Source: Bacteroidales bacterium UBA5433 (lineage in GTDB: Bacteria; Bacteroidota; Bacteroidia; Bacteroidales; UBA932). Taken from it: DNA of 41,665 bases. The notes under the pieces were generated by a model. It ran no database searches, was not told the origin of the DNA, and saw only the letters and a list, made by a program, of their open reading frames with translations. Positions 16,380-26,900 of this stretch are shown in pieces. Position numbers and translations under genes: made by a program. The stretch spans positions 78,348 to 120,012 of the forward strand of contig DIRP01000003.1 of the NCBI GenBank assembly GCA_002427525.1. Direction: 5' to 3'. Every line of letters begins with the position of its first letter. Positions within the stretch are counted from its first letter, which is position 1.

Positions 16380-17546
16380 ATGGCAAAAAGAGATTATTAT
16401 GAGGTACTTGGCGTAGATAAAAGTGCGTCTGCGGACGAGATTAAAAAAGCATACCGCAAAAAAGCACTGCAATACCATCCGGACAAGAACCCCGGAGACA
16501 AGGCTGCAGAAGATAAATTTAAAGAAGCGGCAGAAGCGTACGATGTGCTGAGCGATGCTACAAAAAAATCCAGATACGACCAATTTGGACATGCCGGAGT
16601 TGATGGCATGGGGTCCGGTGGTGCAGGAGGTTTTGGCGGATTTTCCATGGATGATATCTTTTCCCGGTTTGGGGATATTTTTGGCGGAGCGTTTGGGGGA
16701 AGTCCGTTTGGCAGTCCTTTTGGAGGCCGGACAGGTACAAGCCGCGGGGTACGTCGCGGGTCGGATATCCGGATTCGTGTGAAGCTTTCGCTTCAAGAGA
16801 TTGCACATGGTGTAGACAAAACTATCAAGATCAATAAGCTGGTTGCTTGTAGCAAATGCCGCGGGAAGGGAGCCGTAAGCGAGTCTGATAAGAAAACCTG
16901 TCCTACCTGCAACGGAACAGGTATGTTCACCCGCATTACGCAAACGTTCCTGGGACAGATGCAAAGCAGCAGTCCTTGCCCGGCTTGTAACGGAGAAGGA
17001 ACGATTATTACCAACCCCTGCAGTGCATGTAAAGGAGATGGCGTTGTGAAACAAGCAGAAGAAATATCGTTCTCCATTCCCAAAGGAGTGGAAGAAGGTA
17101 TGCAGCTGACCATCAGTGGTAAAGGGAATGCTCCCAAAGGGGGAGGAGTCAACGGCAACCTGCTGGTTGTTATTGAAGAAGAAGCACACCCGGAATTGCA
17201 ACGTGACGGACAGGACCTGATATATTCACTTTTTGTATCCGTTACGCAGGCTGCTTTGGGCGACGATGCAGAAATTCCTACCATTGACGGCCGTGCAAAA
17301 ATCAAGATTGAGCCGGGGACACAAAGCGGACGCATATTGCGGCTGAGAGGTAAGGGGTTGCCGGATATCAACGGATACAGTACCGGTGATCTGCTTGTGT
17401 TTATTCAGGTCTGGATTCCAAAAAAACTCCATAAAGACGAAAAGGCATTGTTGGCCAAACTTAAGGATTCTCCTAATTTTGCCCCAAATCCTACCAAAGA
17501 AGATAAAAACTTCTTTGAGAGAATGAAAAGAATGTTTGCACATTAA
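16380..17546 (+). CDS. dnaJ: Chaperone DnaJ (Hsp40)
   Basis: This 388-aa type I J-protein stimulates DnaK ATPase. The J domain has HPD at residues 33-35, followed by a Gly/Phe-rich stretch (GGAGGFGGFSMDD). Four CxxCxGxG zinc motifs follow (CSKCRGKG, CPTCNGTG, CPACNGEG, CSACKGDG), then the C-terminal substrate-binding domains. It is third in the operon. An M23 peptidase gene starts 12 bp later and may be read from the same transcript. Confidence 0.98.
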   Translation: MAKRDYYEVLGVDKSASADEIKKAYRKKALQYHPDKNPGDKAAEDKFKEAAEAYDVLSDATKKSRYDQFGHAGVDGMGSGGAGGFGGFSMDDIFSRFGDIFGGAFGGSPFGSPFGGRTGTSRGVRRGSDIRIRVKLSLQEIAHGVDKTIKINKLVACSKCRGKGAVSESDKKTCPTCNGTGMFTRITQTFLGQMQSSSPCPACNGEGTIITNPCSACKGDGVVKQAEEISFSIPKGVEEGMQLTISGKGNAPKGGGVNGNLLVVIEEEAHPELQRDGQDLIYSLFVSVTQAALGDDAEIPTIDGRAKIKIEPGTQSGRILRLRGKGLPDINGYSTGDLLVFIQVWIPKKLHKDEKALLAKLKDSPNFAPNPTKEDKNFFERMKRMFAH

Positions 17547-17558
17547 GTTTGCACAAGA

Positions 17559-19394
17559 ATGAATGAACCACAAAGACACGTAACGGTATTGCTTGCCATA
17601 CTGTTCCTTTCTTTATTTTCTTGTAAGGTATTTGCGCAGGATGACGGAAAGGACTGGGTTGGCTATTATGGAAAACCTGTAAACATAGAACCGCTTACCC
17701 TAAGTGGTAGTATGGGAGAGTTTCGGGCTACACACTTTCATACAGGGTATGATTTTAGGGTGGGAGGTGTTGTAGGTGCCCCGGTATATGCGGTAGCTGA
17801 CGGATACATTTCCAGGATTACTGTTTCACCCGGTGGCTACGGCAATGCTTTGTACATAACACACCCCAATGAAACCGTTTCACTTTATGGTCATCTGGAT
17901 GCTTTCTCGCCGGAAGTGGCTGCTTATGTAAAAGAAGAGCAGTACAGAAGGGAAAGCTTTCAGGTATCTTTGGATTGCCCGCCCGGATTGTTTCCTGTAC
18001 GTAAGGGACAGCAAGTTGGCAAAGCCGGCAATACGGGAGATTCGGCCGGCCCGCACTTGCATTTTGAGCTACGTTACAATAATCCGGAACAGGGAGCTTC
18101 CAGGATAACGGCTAACCTGTTGCAGCGTAAAGTGTATGAACCGGAAGACACCTTACCTCCGGAATTTAGAGCTGTCCAGTTTTACGGGTACAGTACCGAT
18201 GCGTTCAATATACCTCAAACACGTCTGGTTGCCGGATTTGACGCATCTGCAAACAGAACGGTTGTCCACGTTCCGGATACGTTTTTTGTGGCTGCAGATG
18301 CCATTGACCGGATGAACCATACATGGTCCCGCATGGGAATTGAAAGATGGGAAGTATACCTGGACAATGAGCTTGTTTACAGGTACCGGAATGAAGATTT
18401 GCCCCTGGATATGTCCCGCTATATTTTATCTCTGACCTATTTTCCCCAGAGGGCTCAAACGGGCAGGAGCTTGCTGAAGACGTGGGTTGAACCGGGCAAC
18501 AAACTGGCAGATACCCCCCGTATGTATGCACCCACAAAGGGTTTGTTTACGTTGCCGGATTCTTTAGACCATACGTTACGTATGGTGGTCTATGATGCAG
18601 CAGGCAATAACAGTTCCAGGAGTTTTATACTCCGTCGCAAGGGGTCTCTGGCAGCGTTAGTAGAAAAAACAAAGGATATGTACGGTATACCTGCAGCATT
18701 ATACGGTGCGGACGCAGGGAGTACACGTATGCCTGCAGAGGAATACCAAGAGGTCTTTCGCTGGGACAGCAACAACCATTTTGAGGCACAAGGTATTTCC
18801 GTTCAAATACCGGAATACAGCTTGTATAAAGACATCCTGTTTTGGGCGGCGCGCGTAGATGCATACGAATGGGTCTTACATACCGCGGAAGAACCACTGC
18901 ACCAGCCCATGCATGTACAGATGAAGGTACCCTCGGCCATTCCGGAAGAGTTGTACAGTAAAGTATTTGTGCTCAGGCAATCGGATAATGGCAGGGACCC
19001 GCACATGCAGGAAGCCGATCCGCGTTTGTGGAGGCCGGCAGGCGGGCAATGCCGCGATAGTGTAGTCACTTTCAGCACCAATGCTTTTGGACGGTTCAGG
19101 ATAGATATAGATACCATTCCTCCTTCTGTTCAGGCTTCCTTTGCGACAGGAGCCGATGTACGAGGACGCAAGAGTGTTTATTTTATTATAAAAGATAACG
19201 AATCCGGATTGGAAACATATGAAGTGGTTGTTGACGGGAAATGGGTGTTAGGTATATACGATGCCAAACGTTCCCGGGTTACCTGCGTGTTGGATCCGGA
19301 GGTCATCAACAAAGGCAACCTGCATAACGTAGTGGTAAAGGTTGCTGACAAAAAAGCAAACGTTACGGAGTACACTACTTCGTTTCTATGGTAG
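17559..19394 (+). CDS. Exported M23 (LytM-type) peptidase
   Basis: This 611-aa protein has a signal peptide (processing near FAQD by signal peptidase I, or lipidation at the preceding Cys in LFSC). The LytM domain follows at once: HFHTGYDFR (zinc His and Asp), YGHLDAF and GDSAGPHLHFELR (second zinc His). Such enzymes cut peptidoglycan cross-links, or act as regulators when inactive; here all key residues are present. The remaining 400 or so residues are beta-rich and I do not recognise a domain. It follows dnaJ by 12 bp and converges on the serine hydrolase gene with 12 bp between stops. Confidence 0.9.
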   Translation: MNEPQRHVTVLLAILFLSLFSCKVFAQDDGKDWVGYYGKPVNIEPLTLSGSMGEFRATHFHTGYDFRVGGVVGAPVYAVADGYISRITVSPGGYGNALYITHPNETVSLYGHLDAFSPEVAAYVKEEQYRRESFQVSLDCPPGLFPVRKGQQVGKAGNTGDSAGPHLHFELRYNNPEQGASRITANLLQRKVYEPEDTLPPEFRAVQFYGYSTDAFNIPQTRLVAGFDASANRTVVHVPDTFFVAADAIDRMNHTWSRMGIERWEVYLDNELVYRYRNEDLPLDMSRYILSLTYFPQRAQTGRSLLKTWVEPGNKLADTPRMYAPTKGLFTLPDSLDHTLRMVVYDAAGNNSSRSFILRRKGSLAALVEKTKDMYGIPAALYGADAGSTRMPAEEYQEVFRWDSNNHFEAQGISVQIPEYSLYKDILFWAARVDAYEWVLHTAEEPLHQPMHVQMKVPSAIPEELYSKVFVLRQSDNGRDPHMQEADPRLWRPAGGQCRDSVVTFSTNAFGRFRIDIDTIPPSVQASFATGADVRGRKSVYFIIKDNESGLETYEVVVDGKWVLGIYDAKRSRVTCVLDPEVINKGNLHNVVVKVADKKANVTEYTTSFLW

Positions 19395-19406
19395 CAACTT
19401 TCGTTT

Positions 19407-20555
19407 TTAAGGTAACGCGCCGGCCACTATATTGGCCAGTTTACTTCTGAAAGGAACCATATTTCCCACATTGTACGGATGGACCCTGTGCGCCAAAAAT
19501 ATTACGGCCAACTTGTTTACCGGGTCAACAAAAAAAGATGTTCCGGTATAGCCGGTATGCCCAAACGTTTCTTTTCTGCTTAAAAGGTTCCCGTGGTCGG
19601 ATGCATACGGGGAGTAATTGTCCCATCCCAGAGACCTTCCAAAAGGTTGCAAATCTTCCGGTACCGTTATCATAGTTTGCAAGGTGCGTGGCGACAGAAT
19701 GGTGGCATGATGCAGCGATCCGTTGTTCATGAGCATTTTGGCAAAAATGACCAAATCTTCTGCAGTTGAAAAGAGGCCGGCGTTGCCGGAGACTCCTTCG
19801 TTAAAAAATAAAGCCAGGGAATCGTGAACCATGCCTTTAAGGACTACTCCGTCTGCGACTTTTTCTGTAGGTGCCGTTCGCTCCAGCAAATCACCTGTTG
19901 GATTATACCCGGTACTTGTCATTCCAAGCGGTTTGAATATGTTTTCGTATTCAAAAGTGCTGAGTGTTGTTTTAGTAATGTCTTCTACAATATACTGAAG
20001 TAGTACAAAATTAAGGCAGCTGTATTCAAATTTTTCTCCCGGCTTGCTTTGGCCTGTCCGGGATAGAATGTATTTTTTCAGGCCTTCTCTGTTTCCCCTG
20101 CCATAGGTATCCAGTTCTGCACCAATATTGCTGTAATCGGCAATGCCCGAAGTATGCGTAAGAAGATGTTTAATGGTGATGTTGGAGGGAAACTCCGGGA
20201 AGAAAGTCTTGATTCTGTCTTCGAGCCTGATTTTTCCCTGCTCTACGAGCAACATAACAGAAAGGGCAGTAAAGGGTTTTGTTACAGAGGCAAGATCAAA
20301 AATGGTGTTCAAAGAAATAGGTTCCTCTTTGGGGTAAACGGCTTTGTTGCCATAACCTTTCAGGTATTCCAATTTGTCGTTGTAAACTACAGCCAGCACG
20401 CCTCCGGGAAAAAGTCCTTCTTCCAGTGCGTCGTAAATTAACGAATCTACCCGGCTTAATTTGTTTGTATCGAGTCCTTTTTCTCTTTGGCAAGACCAGG
20501 TGCCCAACAACAACAGAACCAGGATACAAATCAAAAGACTACTGTTTTTTTTCAT
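19407..20555 (-). CDS. Serine hydrolase, beta-lactamase/PBP4*-like lipoprotein
   Basis: This 382-aa protein of the Beta-lactamase (PF00144) family has a lipobox TWSC near residue 22. Active-site motifs are S-V-T-K (SxxK, nucleophile Ser) in FDLASVTKPF, the Tyr motif in FEYSCLNF, and GHTGYTGT standing for the KTG box. The Tyr box reads Y-S-C, not the Y-x-N of true beta-lactamases, so esterase, peptidase or amidase activity is more likely than drug hydrolysis. It is the last gene of the susC-susD-GNAT-symporter operon, 4 bp behind the symporter. In that setting I infer a periplasmic hydrolase acting on the imported ligand, possibly a muropeptide. Confidence 0.88.
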   Translation of the reverse strand: MKKNSSLLICILVLLLLGTWSCQREKGLDTNKLSRVDSLIYDALEEGLFPGGVLAVVYNDKLEYLKGYGNKAVYPKEEPISLNTIFDLASVTKPFTALSVMLLVEQGKIRLEDRIKTFFPEFPSNITIKHLLTHTSGIADYSNIGAELDTYGRGNREGLKKYILSRTGQSKPGEKFEYSCLNFVLLQYIVEDITKTTLSTFEYENIFKPLGMTSTGYNPTGDLLERTAPTEKVADGVVLKGMVHDSLALFFNEGVSGNAGLFSTAEDLVIFAKMLMNNGSLHHATILSPRTLQTMITVPEDLQPFGRSLGWDNYSPYASDHGNLLSRKETFGHTGYTGTSFFVDPVNKLAVIFLAHRVHPYNVGNMVPFRSKLANIVAGALP

Positions 20556-20559
20556 ATTT

Positions 20560-22002
20560 TCAGGTTGCTTTTTTACTAAACAGGTACATCCCTATAAAGG
20601 TAAATATACCGTTTACAATCAATAAAGTGAATCCAAAACCAAAGTTAAATACTGCCTTGCTGAAGCTTTCCAGCGCCCAGCAAAGAACGGGAGCTGCAAC
20701 GGCCACAAAAGGAACGGCTTTATCTCTGACATTTCTTTTTGTGAGAATTCCAAAAAAGAAAAGTCCCAACAGTGGGCCGTATGTGTAACTGGCCATTTTG
20801 TACACCAAGTCTATTACTGCCTGGCTCTTAGAAACGTGAAAGATCATAATCATCACGACAAAAAGTACGGAGTAAGCAAGGTGTACGGTTTGTCTTATTT
20901 TCTTCTTTTTTTTGTCTGTATATGATTTTTTGTCCAGCTTCAGAAAATCTATGCAGAAAGAAGTAGTGAGTGCTGTAAGGGCACCGGCAGCGCTAGGGAA
21001 TGAAGAGGATATCAGTCCTACTACAAAAAATAAAGCTACGGTAGTTCCCAGGTACTCGTTGGCAACTATACCAAAAAGACTGTCGCTGTCTGCTATGGAA
21101 ATACCGGAAGATTGTACAAAAAGTACAAGTACAGCGCCCAGCCACACAAACATAAAATTGGCAATTACAAGAATAACACTGGTAGAGAACATATTCTTTT
21201 GTGCGTTTTTAAGCGTGCTGCAACTTAGGTTTTTCTGCATCATACCCTGGTCAAGCCCTACGGTGGCTATGGTTAGGAACATACCGCTTAAAAACTGTTT
21301 TATATAGTGGGTACTGCTTCCTATGTCTTTGTTGAACCATTGTGAATAATCACTCTTAAGAACAGCAGAAGTCATTCCGCTAAACGACCATCCCATCTGG
21401 CTGCATATGGCCGTTACCGTCAGTATGACAGCCAGAAGGGTAAATGTAGTTTGCATGCAATCTGTCCAAACAATGGTTTTGACTCCTCCTTTGTAGGTGT
21501 ACAAAAAGATTATGAGCATAAAGAGTAAGGCAACTGCCAGAAATGGAACATTCAGGTGTGCCGGAACCAATGTGTACAATACGAGTACTATAAGGAAGAC
21601 ACGAACGGTTGCTCCCAATACCCTTGAAATCATAAAAAATACAGCCCCGGTAGCATACGATTTTTTTCCCAGTCTTTCTTCCAGGTATCCGTATATAGAC
21701 ACCAGGTTCATTTTGTAGTACAAAGGCAAAAGGACAGTACTTATTATAATGTACCCTGCCAGAAACCCTATTACCAGGGGCATGTAATAAAAATTCGTAT
21801 GCATTACATTGCCCGGAACCGATATAAAAGTCACTCCGGAAACGGAAGCTCCCAGCATCCCATACGCCACTACAGGCCAGGGTGATTTTTTGTCGCCTTG
21901 AAAAAAAGAACGGCTGTCTGCTTTTCTTGAGCTGAAATGGGAAATAAGAAACAACAAGCCTGTATATGCTACCAGCGCTATAAGTATGAGGGTGTTATGC
22001 AT
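20560..22002 (-). CDS. Sodium:solute symporter (SSS family)
   Basis: This 480-aa inner-membrane protein has about 13 hydrophobic helices and belongs to the SSS family (SLC5-like), which couples sodium entry to uptake of sugars, sialic acid, amino acids or vitamins. Family-like segments include DKKSPWPVVAYGMLGASVSG, TYKGGVKTIVWTDCMQT and VGLDQGMMQKNLSC. It lies between the GNAT gene (2 bp) and the serine hydrolase (4 bp). With SusC/SusD in the same operon and anmK divergent, an amino sugar or muropeptide fragment is a reasonable but unproved substrate. Confidence 0.9.
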   Translation of the reverse strand: MHNTLILIALVAYTGLLFLISHFSSRKADSRSFFQGDKKSPWPVVAYGMLGASVSGVTFISVPGNVMHTNFYYMPLVIGFLAGYIIISTVLLPLYYKMNLVSIYGYLEERLGKKSYATGAVFFMISRVLGATVRVFLIVLVLYTLVPAHLNVPFLAVALLFMLIIFLYTYKGGVKTIVWTDCMQTTFTLLAVILTVTAICSQMGWSFSGMTSAVLKSDYSQWFNKDIGSSTHYIKQFLSGMFLTIATVGLDQGMMQKNLSCSTLKNAQKNMFSTSVILVIANFMFVWLGAVLVLFVQSSGISIADSDSLFGIVANEYLGTTVALFFVVGLISSSFPSAAGALTALTTSFCIDFLKLDKKSYTDKKKKKIRQTVHLAYSVLFVVMIMIFHVSKSQAVIDLVYKMASYTYGPLLGLFFFGILTKRNVRDKAVPFVAVAAPVLCWALESFSKAVFNFGFGFTLLIVNGIFTFIGMYLFSKKAT

Positions 22003-22004
22003 TT

Positions 22005-22475
22005 TTATTGCGGATTGAATGAGCTGAAAGAGCCTGTGGTTTTTCTAAGCAGCAGTTCTGAGTATCCTTCCAGTACAAAATCCTTGATTTCTCCAACCAA
22101 CGAAAATCCCAGGTTGTAGTAAAATTTTTGGGCTTCTGTATTAAAAGACGAAACACAAAGAAAAAAATTGGGGGAGGTTGAAAAAATACGTTTTTCACAG
22201 TATGCCATTGCAGCTTTGCCGTACCCCTTTCCTCTGTATTTTTCATCAATACACAAGACCTGCAGGTACCCTCTGAACGAACCGTTCATTTGCAGTACTA
22301 CCACTCCAATAACTTCTCCGTTCTCTTCAAGGGAATAAACCTCTTTGCCTTCCCCTTGTAAAGAGGCCAGGCAAGCTGCCTGGTCTCTTTGCAGGGTGAT
22401 CCACGGTTCTGTGGAGCTCATGATAGAAGCCATCTTTGGAAAATGCTTCTGATCTTTTTGTAAAATTACATTCAT
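22005..22475 (-). CDS. GNAT-family N-acetyltransferase
   Basis: This 156-aa acetyltransferase has the acetyl-CoA pyrophosphate-binding motif YRGKGYGKAAM (R-x-x-G-x-G) and the following FYYNLGFSLVGEI typical of the fold. It probably N-acetylates a small molecule; the acceptor is unknown. The gene is squeezed between susD (1 bp) and the symporter (2 bp), which implies it acts on the same imported substrate. Confidence 0.88.
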   Translation of the reverse strand: MNVILQKDQKHFPKMASIMSSTEPWITLQRDQAACLASLQGEGKEVYSLEENGEVIGVVVLQMNGSFRGYLQVLCIDEKYRGKGYGKAAMAYCEKRIFSTSPNFFLCVSSFNTEAQKFYYNLGFSLVGEIKDFVLEGYSELLLRKTTGSFSSFNPQ

Positions 22476-22476
22476 T

Positions 22477-23955
22477 TTACAAAGGTATGTCGTAATCTTT
22501 ATTTTGTACTATATTTGGGTTGGCCAACAGCTCATAAATAGGGATGGGCATTACGCATTTGTAGTAATTCCAGTCAATAGCCAGGCTCCTTCCCTCTGGG
22601 CCAATGGGGAATAATGTCTGATCGTACCGTACCGTACGCCCCAGCCTCATGTAGTCAAAGTACGTATGTCCTTCACAAAGGAACTCTTTTCTTCTTTCTT
22701 TCAAAATCAGATCTTCCAGTTGGCTGTCGTTTGCTTGAGCCGGAGCAAGTGAAAGCGATCTCTTCCTAATGGCATTCAGGTAGTTGGCTGCTGTGTTTTT
22801 ATCTGCAGCAGATTTTTTCAAAGCTGCTTCTGCTGCAATCAGGTACATTTCTGAAAGACGGATGATTTTTAAGTTGTTTGCTGTTTGGTTGTTTTTCTCA
22901 TACTTTCTTACCCATCCCAGACGTCCCTTCACTAACCAGGCATGTCCTTCGTTTGTGGTTTCGTTGCCCATAATCCCCCATCTTACGTCTTGTGGATCTT
23001 CGTTAAGCAGTGTTTCAAAAATTTTTGAAGCCACAAGAGAGCTTTGCCCGTTGTTTACATACGAAGGACGAAGCATAAAAGTAGGAGAACTTTGTGCCAG
23101 GTCGTTTTCGCCTGTTCTTACAGGAAGTTCAAAAATCGATTCACTTCCGTAGTCGATTCCCCAGGACTCCACCCAGTTTTCGGGGGTATAGAGCTGATAC
23201 ATTCCGGAGTTTATTACTTCCACAGCGTTGCTGTACGCATTGTCCCAGTCTCCTTTGTATAGATACACACGTGCAAGAAGACCTTTTGCAGCATAATAAT
23301 TTGCTCCCAGTTCTATTTTGCTTTTGCTCATTAACGTGCTTGCTTGGGTAAGATCTTGTATTACCTGAGTATACACTTCAGCGACGGTATTCCTTACCAG
23401 CTGGTCTTTGGCGTTTAACACTTCTGTTACTATGGCGGCTCCTGGCGAAGCGCCGTTATCTTTCAGGTAGGGGTATCCATAAATTCTTACAAGATCAAAA
23501 TGAGCAAGAGCTCTTACAAAAAGAGCTTGTCCCTTGATGTTGTTTACGGCTGTTTGATCGCTTTCGCTCACAATTTTTACGAGGTCTTCGTCGAGTGCAG
23601 CAAGCAGGTTGTTGCTCTGAAGAATTACGTAGTACATAATGTTCCAGTATTCGCCGAAATTGCTCATGTTGAAATTATGTATGAAAGTAAACAAAGCATC
23701 GTTCCCAAGACCTAACGAGGGAGGAGTCATATCACCTCCTTTGAAGTCTGCATAAAGCAGGAACTGTCTTCCGTAATAGCTAAAATTGCTCATGGCTCTA
23801 AACGCCCCGTTAAGAGCAACCTGAGCGTCAGCAGGAGTTGTGATTGCTTCTATGGATAAAGTGGAATCACTTGGCTTCTGGTCCAGAAAACCGGCACACG
23901 ACGGAAGCATTATGCCCAGTACTACTGTTGCTAGAATAGTATAAAATTTACTCAT
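22477..23955 (-). CDS. SusD/RagB-family outer-membrane lipoprotein
   Basis: This 492-aa substrate-binding lipoprotein forms the lid of a SusC transporter. It has a signal peptide and lipobox LPSC (Cys20), the early SusD signature GFLDQKPSD, a helical TPR-like region (GQALFVRALAHFDLVRIYG), and a C-terminal ILKERRKEFLCEGHTYFDYMR segment typical of the family. It follows susC by 42 bp. Ligand specificity cannot be read from sequence. Confidence 0.94.
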   Translation of the reverse strand: MSKFYTILATVVLGIMLPSCAGFLDQKPSDSTLSIEAITTPADAQVALNGAFRAMSNFSYYGRQFLLYADFKGGDMTPPSLGLGNDALFTFIHNFNMSNFGEYWNIMYYVILQSNNLLAALDEDLVKIVSESDQTAVNNIKGQALFVRALAHFDLVRIYGYPYLKDNGASPGAAIVTEVLNAKDQLVRNTVAEVYTQVIQDLTQASTLMSKSKIELGANYYAAKGLLARVYLYKGDWDNAYSNAVEVINSGMYQLYTPENWVESWGIDYGSESIFELPVRTGENDLAQSSPTFMLRPSYVNNGQSSLVASKIFETLLNEDPQDVRWGIMGNETTNEGHAWLVKGRLGWVRKYEKNNQTANNLKIIRLSEMYLIAAEAALKKSAADKNTAANYLNAIRKRSLSLAPAQANDSQLEDLILKERRKEFLCEGHTYFDYMRLGRTVRYDQTLFPIGPEGRSLAIDWNYYKCVMPIPIYELLANPNIVQNKDYDIPL

Positions 23956-23997
23956 TTCTGTATACTGTTTATATATTAATCAATTAATCAATTAGGG

Positions 23998-26900
23998 TTA
24001 AAAGGTTAATTCAAGACCAACCGTATATGTTTTGCCAATAGGCAATTCCCATCCCCTGACTCCACGTACGGGAACCTCAGGGTCGTATTCTTTGTATTTT
24101 GCCCAAGTAAATAAATTCATGCCACTCAGGTAGATGCGCGCACCGCTTAGGTTAATTTTTTTAAGCTTTACAAGATTAAAGGCATATGCCAGATTTATGT
24201 TCTTAAGCCTTATGTGGTCCGTAGAGTGTACTTTTCTACTTTGGTAGCCTTGTCCGGACTCCAATTCGCTAAAAGACCTTCTGGGCACATCGGTAATGTC
24301 TCCCGGCTTCTGCCATCTGTTCCATTGCAACCTGCTCATGACACGGGCGCTGTAGTATCCGTCATCCTGGTTGTCTTTTGCCGTATCGTCAAAGCTTTGC
24401 CCTCCTATGGAATAAGACCAGTTCATAGAAAGGGACAACCTTTGTTTGTAGCTTATCTGAAAATTAATCCCCCCAAAAACATCGGGATCGTAACAGCCAA
24501 TCACAACAGAAGAAGCAGCAAGCCTGTTGTTAGTAATAGGTCTTCCGTTCAGGATTTCTGCATTGGGATTGGAGTCGTTATTCAGGTAATACCTGGGGGC
24601 ACCGTTGGAAGGATCAACACCTGCCCATTCTTGACCGTAAAAAGTGTTAGGTGAGTAGCCTTCTCTGTAAATAAACAATCCGTTTATGATATCTTCACCG
24701 TCGTACAGTTTGGTAATCTTAGATTTGTACGTAGATGCGTTAAGAAAGAGACTTACATTCCAAAGTGAGTTTTTAACAATATCTCCTCCAATTTCCACTT
24801 CAATACCTTTGTTGTTCATTTCTCCAAAGTTGGTCAGAATGGAAGTATGACCCGTTATTCTGGAAATGCTGATAGGCTGGAGCAGGTTTTTGGAATCTCT
24901 GTTGTAAAGTTCTACGTTAAGGGAGAGCCTGTTGTCAAAGAAAGAAGATTCCAATGCCAGGTTCCATATGTAGTTGCTTTCCCATGTAAGGTCGGGGTCG
25001 GGAATGTTTGCGACAACACCTCCGGCTTGTCCTCCAATGTTAGAGTCTGCATAGCTGAATAAAGATAAGTGGGAGTAAAGAGAAGTAGGCATAGTTCCGT
25101 TAACTCCGTATGACAGCCTAAGTCTTAGGTTGGTCAGCCAGTCTACATTTTCGAGCCATGCTTCGTTCTTTAGCCTCCATGACCCAGCAACAGACCAGAA
25201 ATTTCCCCACCTGTTGTTTTTACCAAAACGTGAAGAACCGTCTGTTCTGAAACTTCCCGATAAGTAGTATTTGTTGTCAAAATTGTAGTCTAGTTTGCTG
25301 ATTACAGAAAGCAGGTTGTCTGTGCTGCTGAATCCACTTCCGGAAGTTGATCCTGCTGCAGATACAGATTGGTTTATGGCGTTGGGCAGCTTTGTGCCGG
25401 TAGCAACGTGGTATACTGTTTCGTTTGCCTCTGCTTCAAATCCAGCCAGAGCCGAGAGGTTGTGTTTGGCAAAGGTTTTGTCAAATGATAACGTAGAAGA
25501 TGACACCACTTTAACGTGCTTAGTACCGTACATACCTACGCTACCATTGGTAGAGGTTACAGCAAAATGTTCTGGGCTCAAGTACCTTTTGTCATCTACA
25601 CGCGAGTAGTCGTAATTAAACACCGTCCTAAATTTTAAATAAGGTAGGATATCTACTGAGATGTGCTCTGTGGAGGAAAGGCGGAATGTGTTTGATTTTC
25701 TGCTTTCCAGGTCTTGATAATAAAGCATGTTGTATACATAGCTCATATACCTTGTCTTTATTTGGTTGCCTTCTATGTCTGTGGGGAAATAGTCGGGGTG
25801 TAACAAGTTTCTTACCATATAAAAATAGTTGTAACTATAGGACCGGCTGTCATCAAAGCCGTATTTGTCCATATTGGACAAATTGAGGTTTGCACCTACT
25901 TCTACATGTTTGCCTATTTTTTGAGTAAGGTTCACTCTGCCGCTAAATCTTTCCATACTGTTTTGAATAACTCTTCCTCTTTCGTTTGTATATGCAGCAG
26001 ACAAATAGTATTTGGTTTCTTGGTTACCTCCTGAAACAGATACGTCGTAATCCTGGTAAATGCCTGTTCTGAAAAGAGCTTTTTCCCAGTCAAAGAAACC
26101 TCTTGGGTCTTTGGGAATATAAAGATCCAGTCCGTTAATCTGCGAATAAATGGCAGCTTCTTCCGGAGTGTCTCCTACATCAAGTCTCCAGTTGTAGAAC
26201 GTTTCATATACAAGTTCTCTGTTTTGCTCGGGAGTAACAGAAATCATGTTGTTGTACGCATAGTCTGGTGTAACTCCCACATTTGCCTTGAACGTAACAC
26301 GTGCACGTCCTTGGGTACCGCTTTTTGTCGTTATCAAAATAACTCCGTTTGCAGCTCTGGAACCGTAAAGAGAAGCTGCTGCCGCATCTTTGAGCACTGT
26401 AATACTTTCGATGTCATTGGGGTTGAGCGTTGCCATAATGTTGTTTGAACTGATCCCAACTCCGCTCCATGATTCGTAACCCAGCTGCGACATGTCTCCG
26501 GAAATAACAGGTACCCCGTCTACTACATAGAGGGGCTCGTTGGAGGCATTGATAGAGCCTGTCCCGCGGATACGGATAGTGGACACAGAACCTACCTGTC
26601 CAGAGCCTGGAGCAAAATGAAGTCCCGCTACTTTTCCACTCAATGCATTTTCAAAAGAAAGTGCAGGAACGTCTTTAATAGCTTCGTTCCTAACAACGGA
26701 TGCAGATCCGGTAAATGTACCTTTTTTTGCTGTGCCGTAGGCCACCACCATAACTTCTTCCAAAGCTAGAGCATCGGGATTTAGTACAACATTAACCACA
26801 CTTCGCCCGGCTACAGTAATCCGGGTACTCGTGTACCCAATGTAGGAAAAGACGAGCACGGCATCTGAAGGACATCTTTCAAATACGAAATTCCCGTCCA

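Noticed and set aside
16242..17201. 319-codon open frame on the minus strand opposite grpE and dnaJ
   Set aside because: It lies wholly across two certain genes, is low in complexity and rich in Cys and Ser from antisense reading, and has no family resemblance.
19407..20555. Antibiotic-resistance beta-lactamase
   Set aside because: The SxxK motif is present, but the Tyr box is YSC and the KTG box is HTG, and it sits in an uptake operon. A peptidase, amidase or esterase role is more likely.
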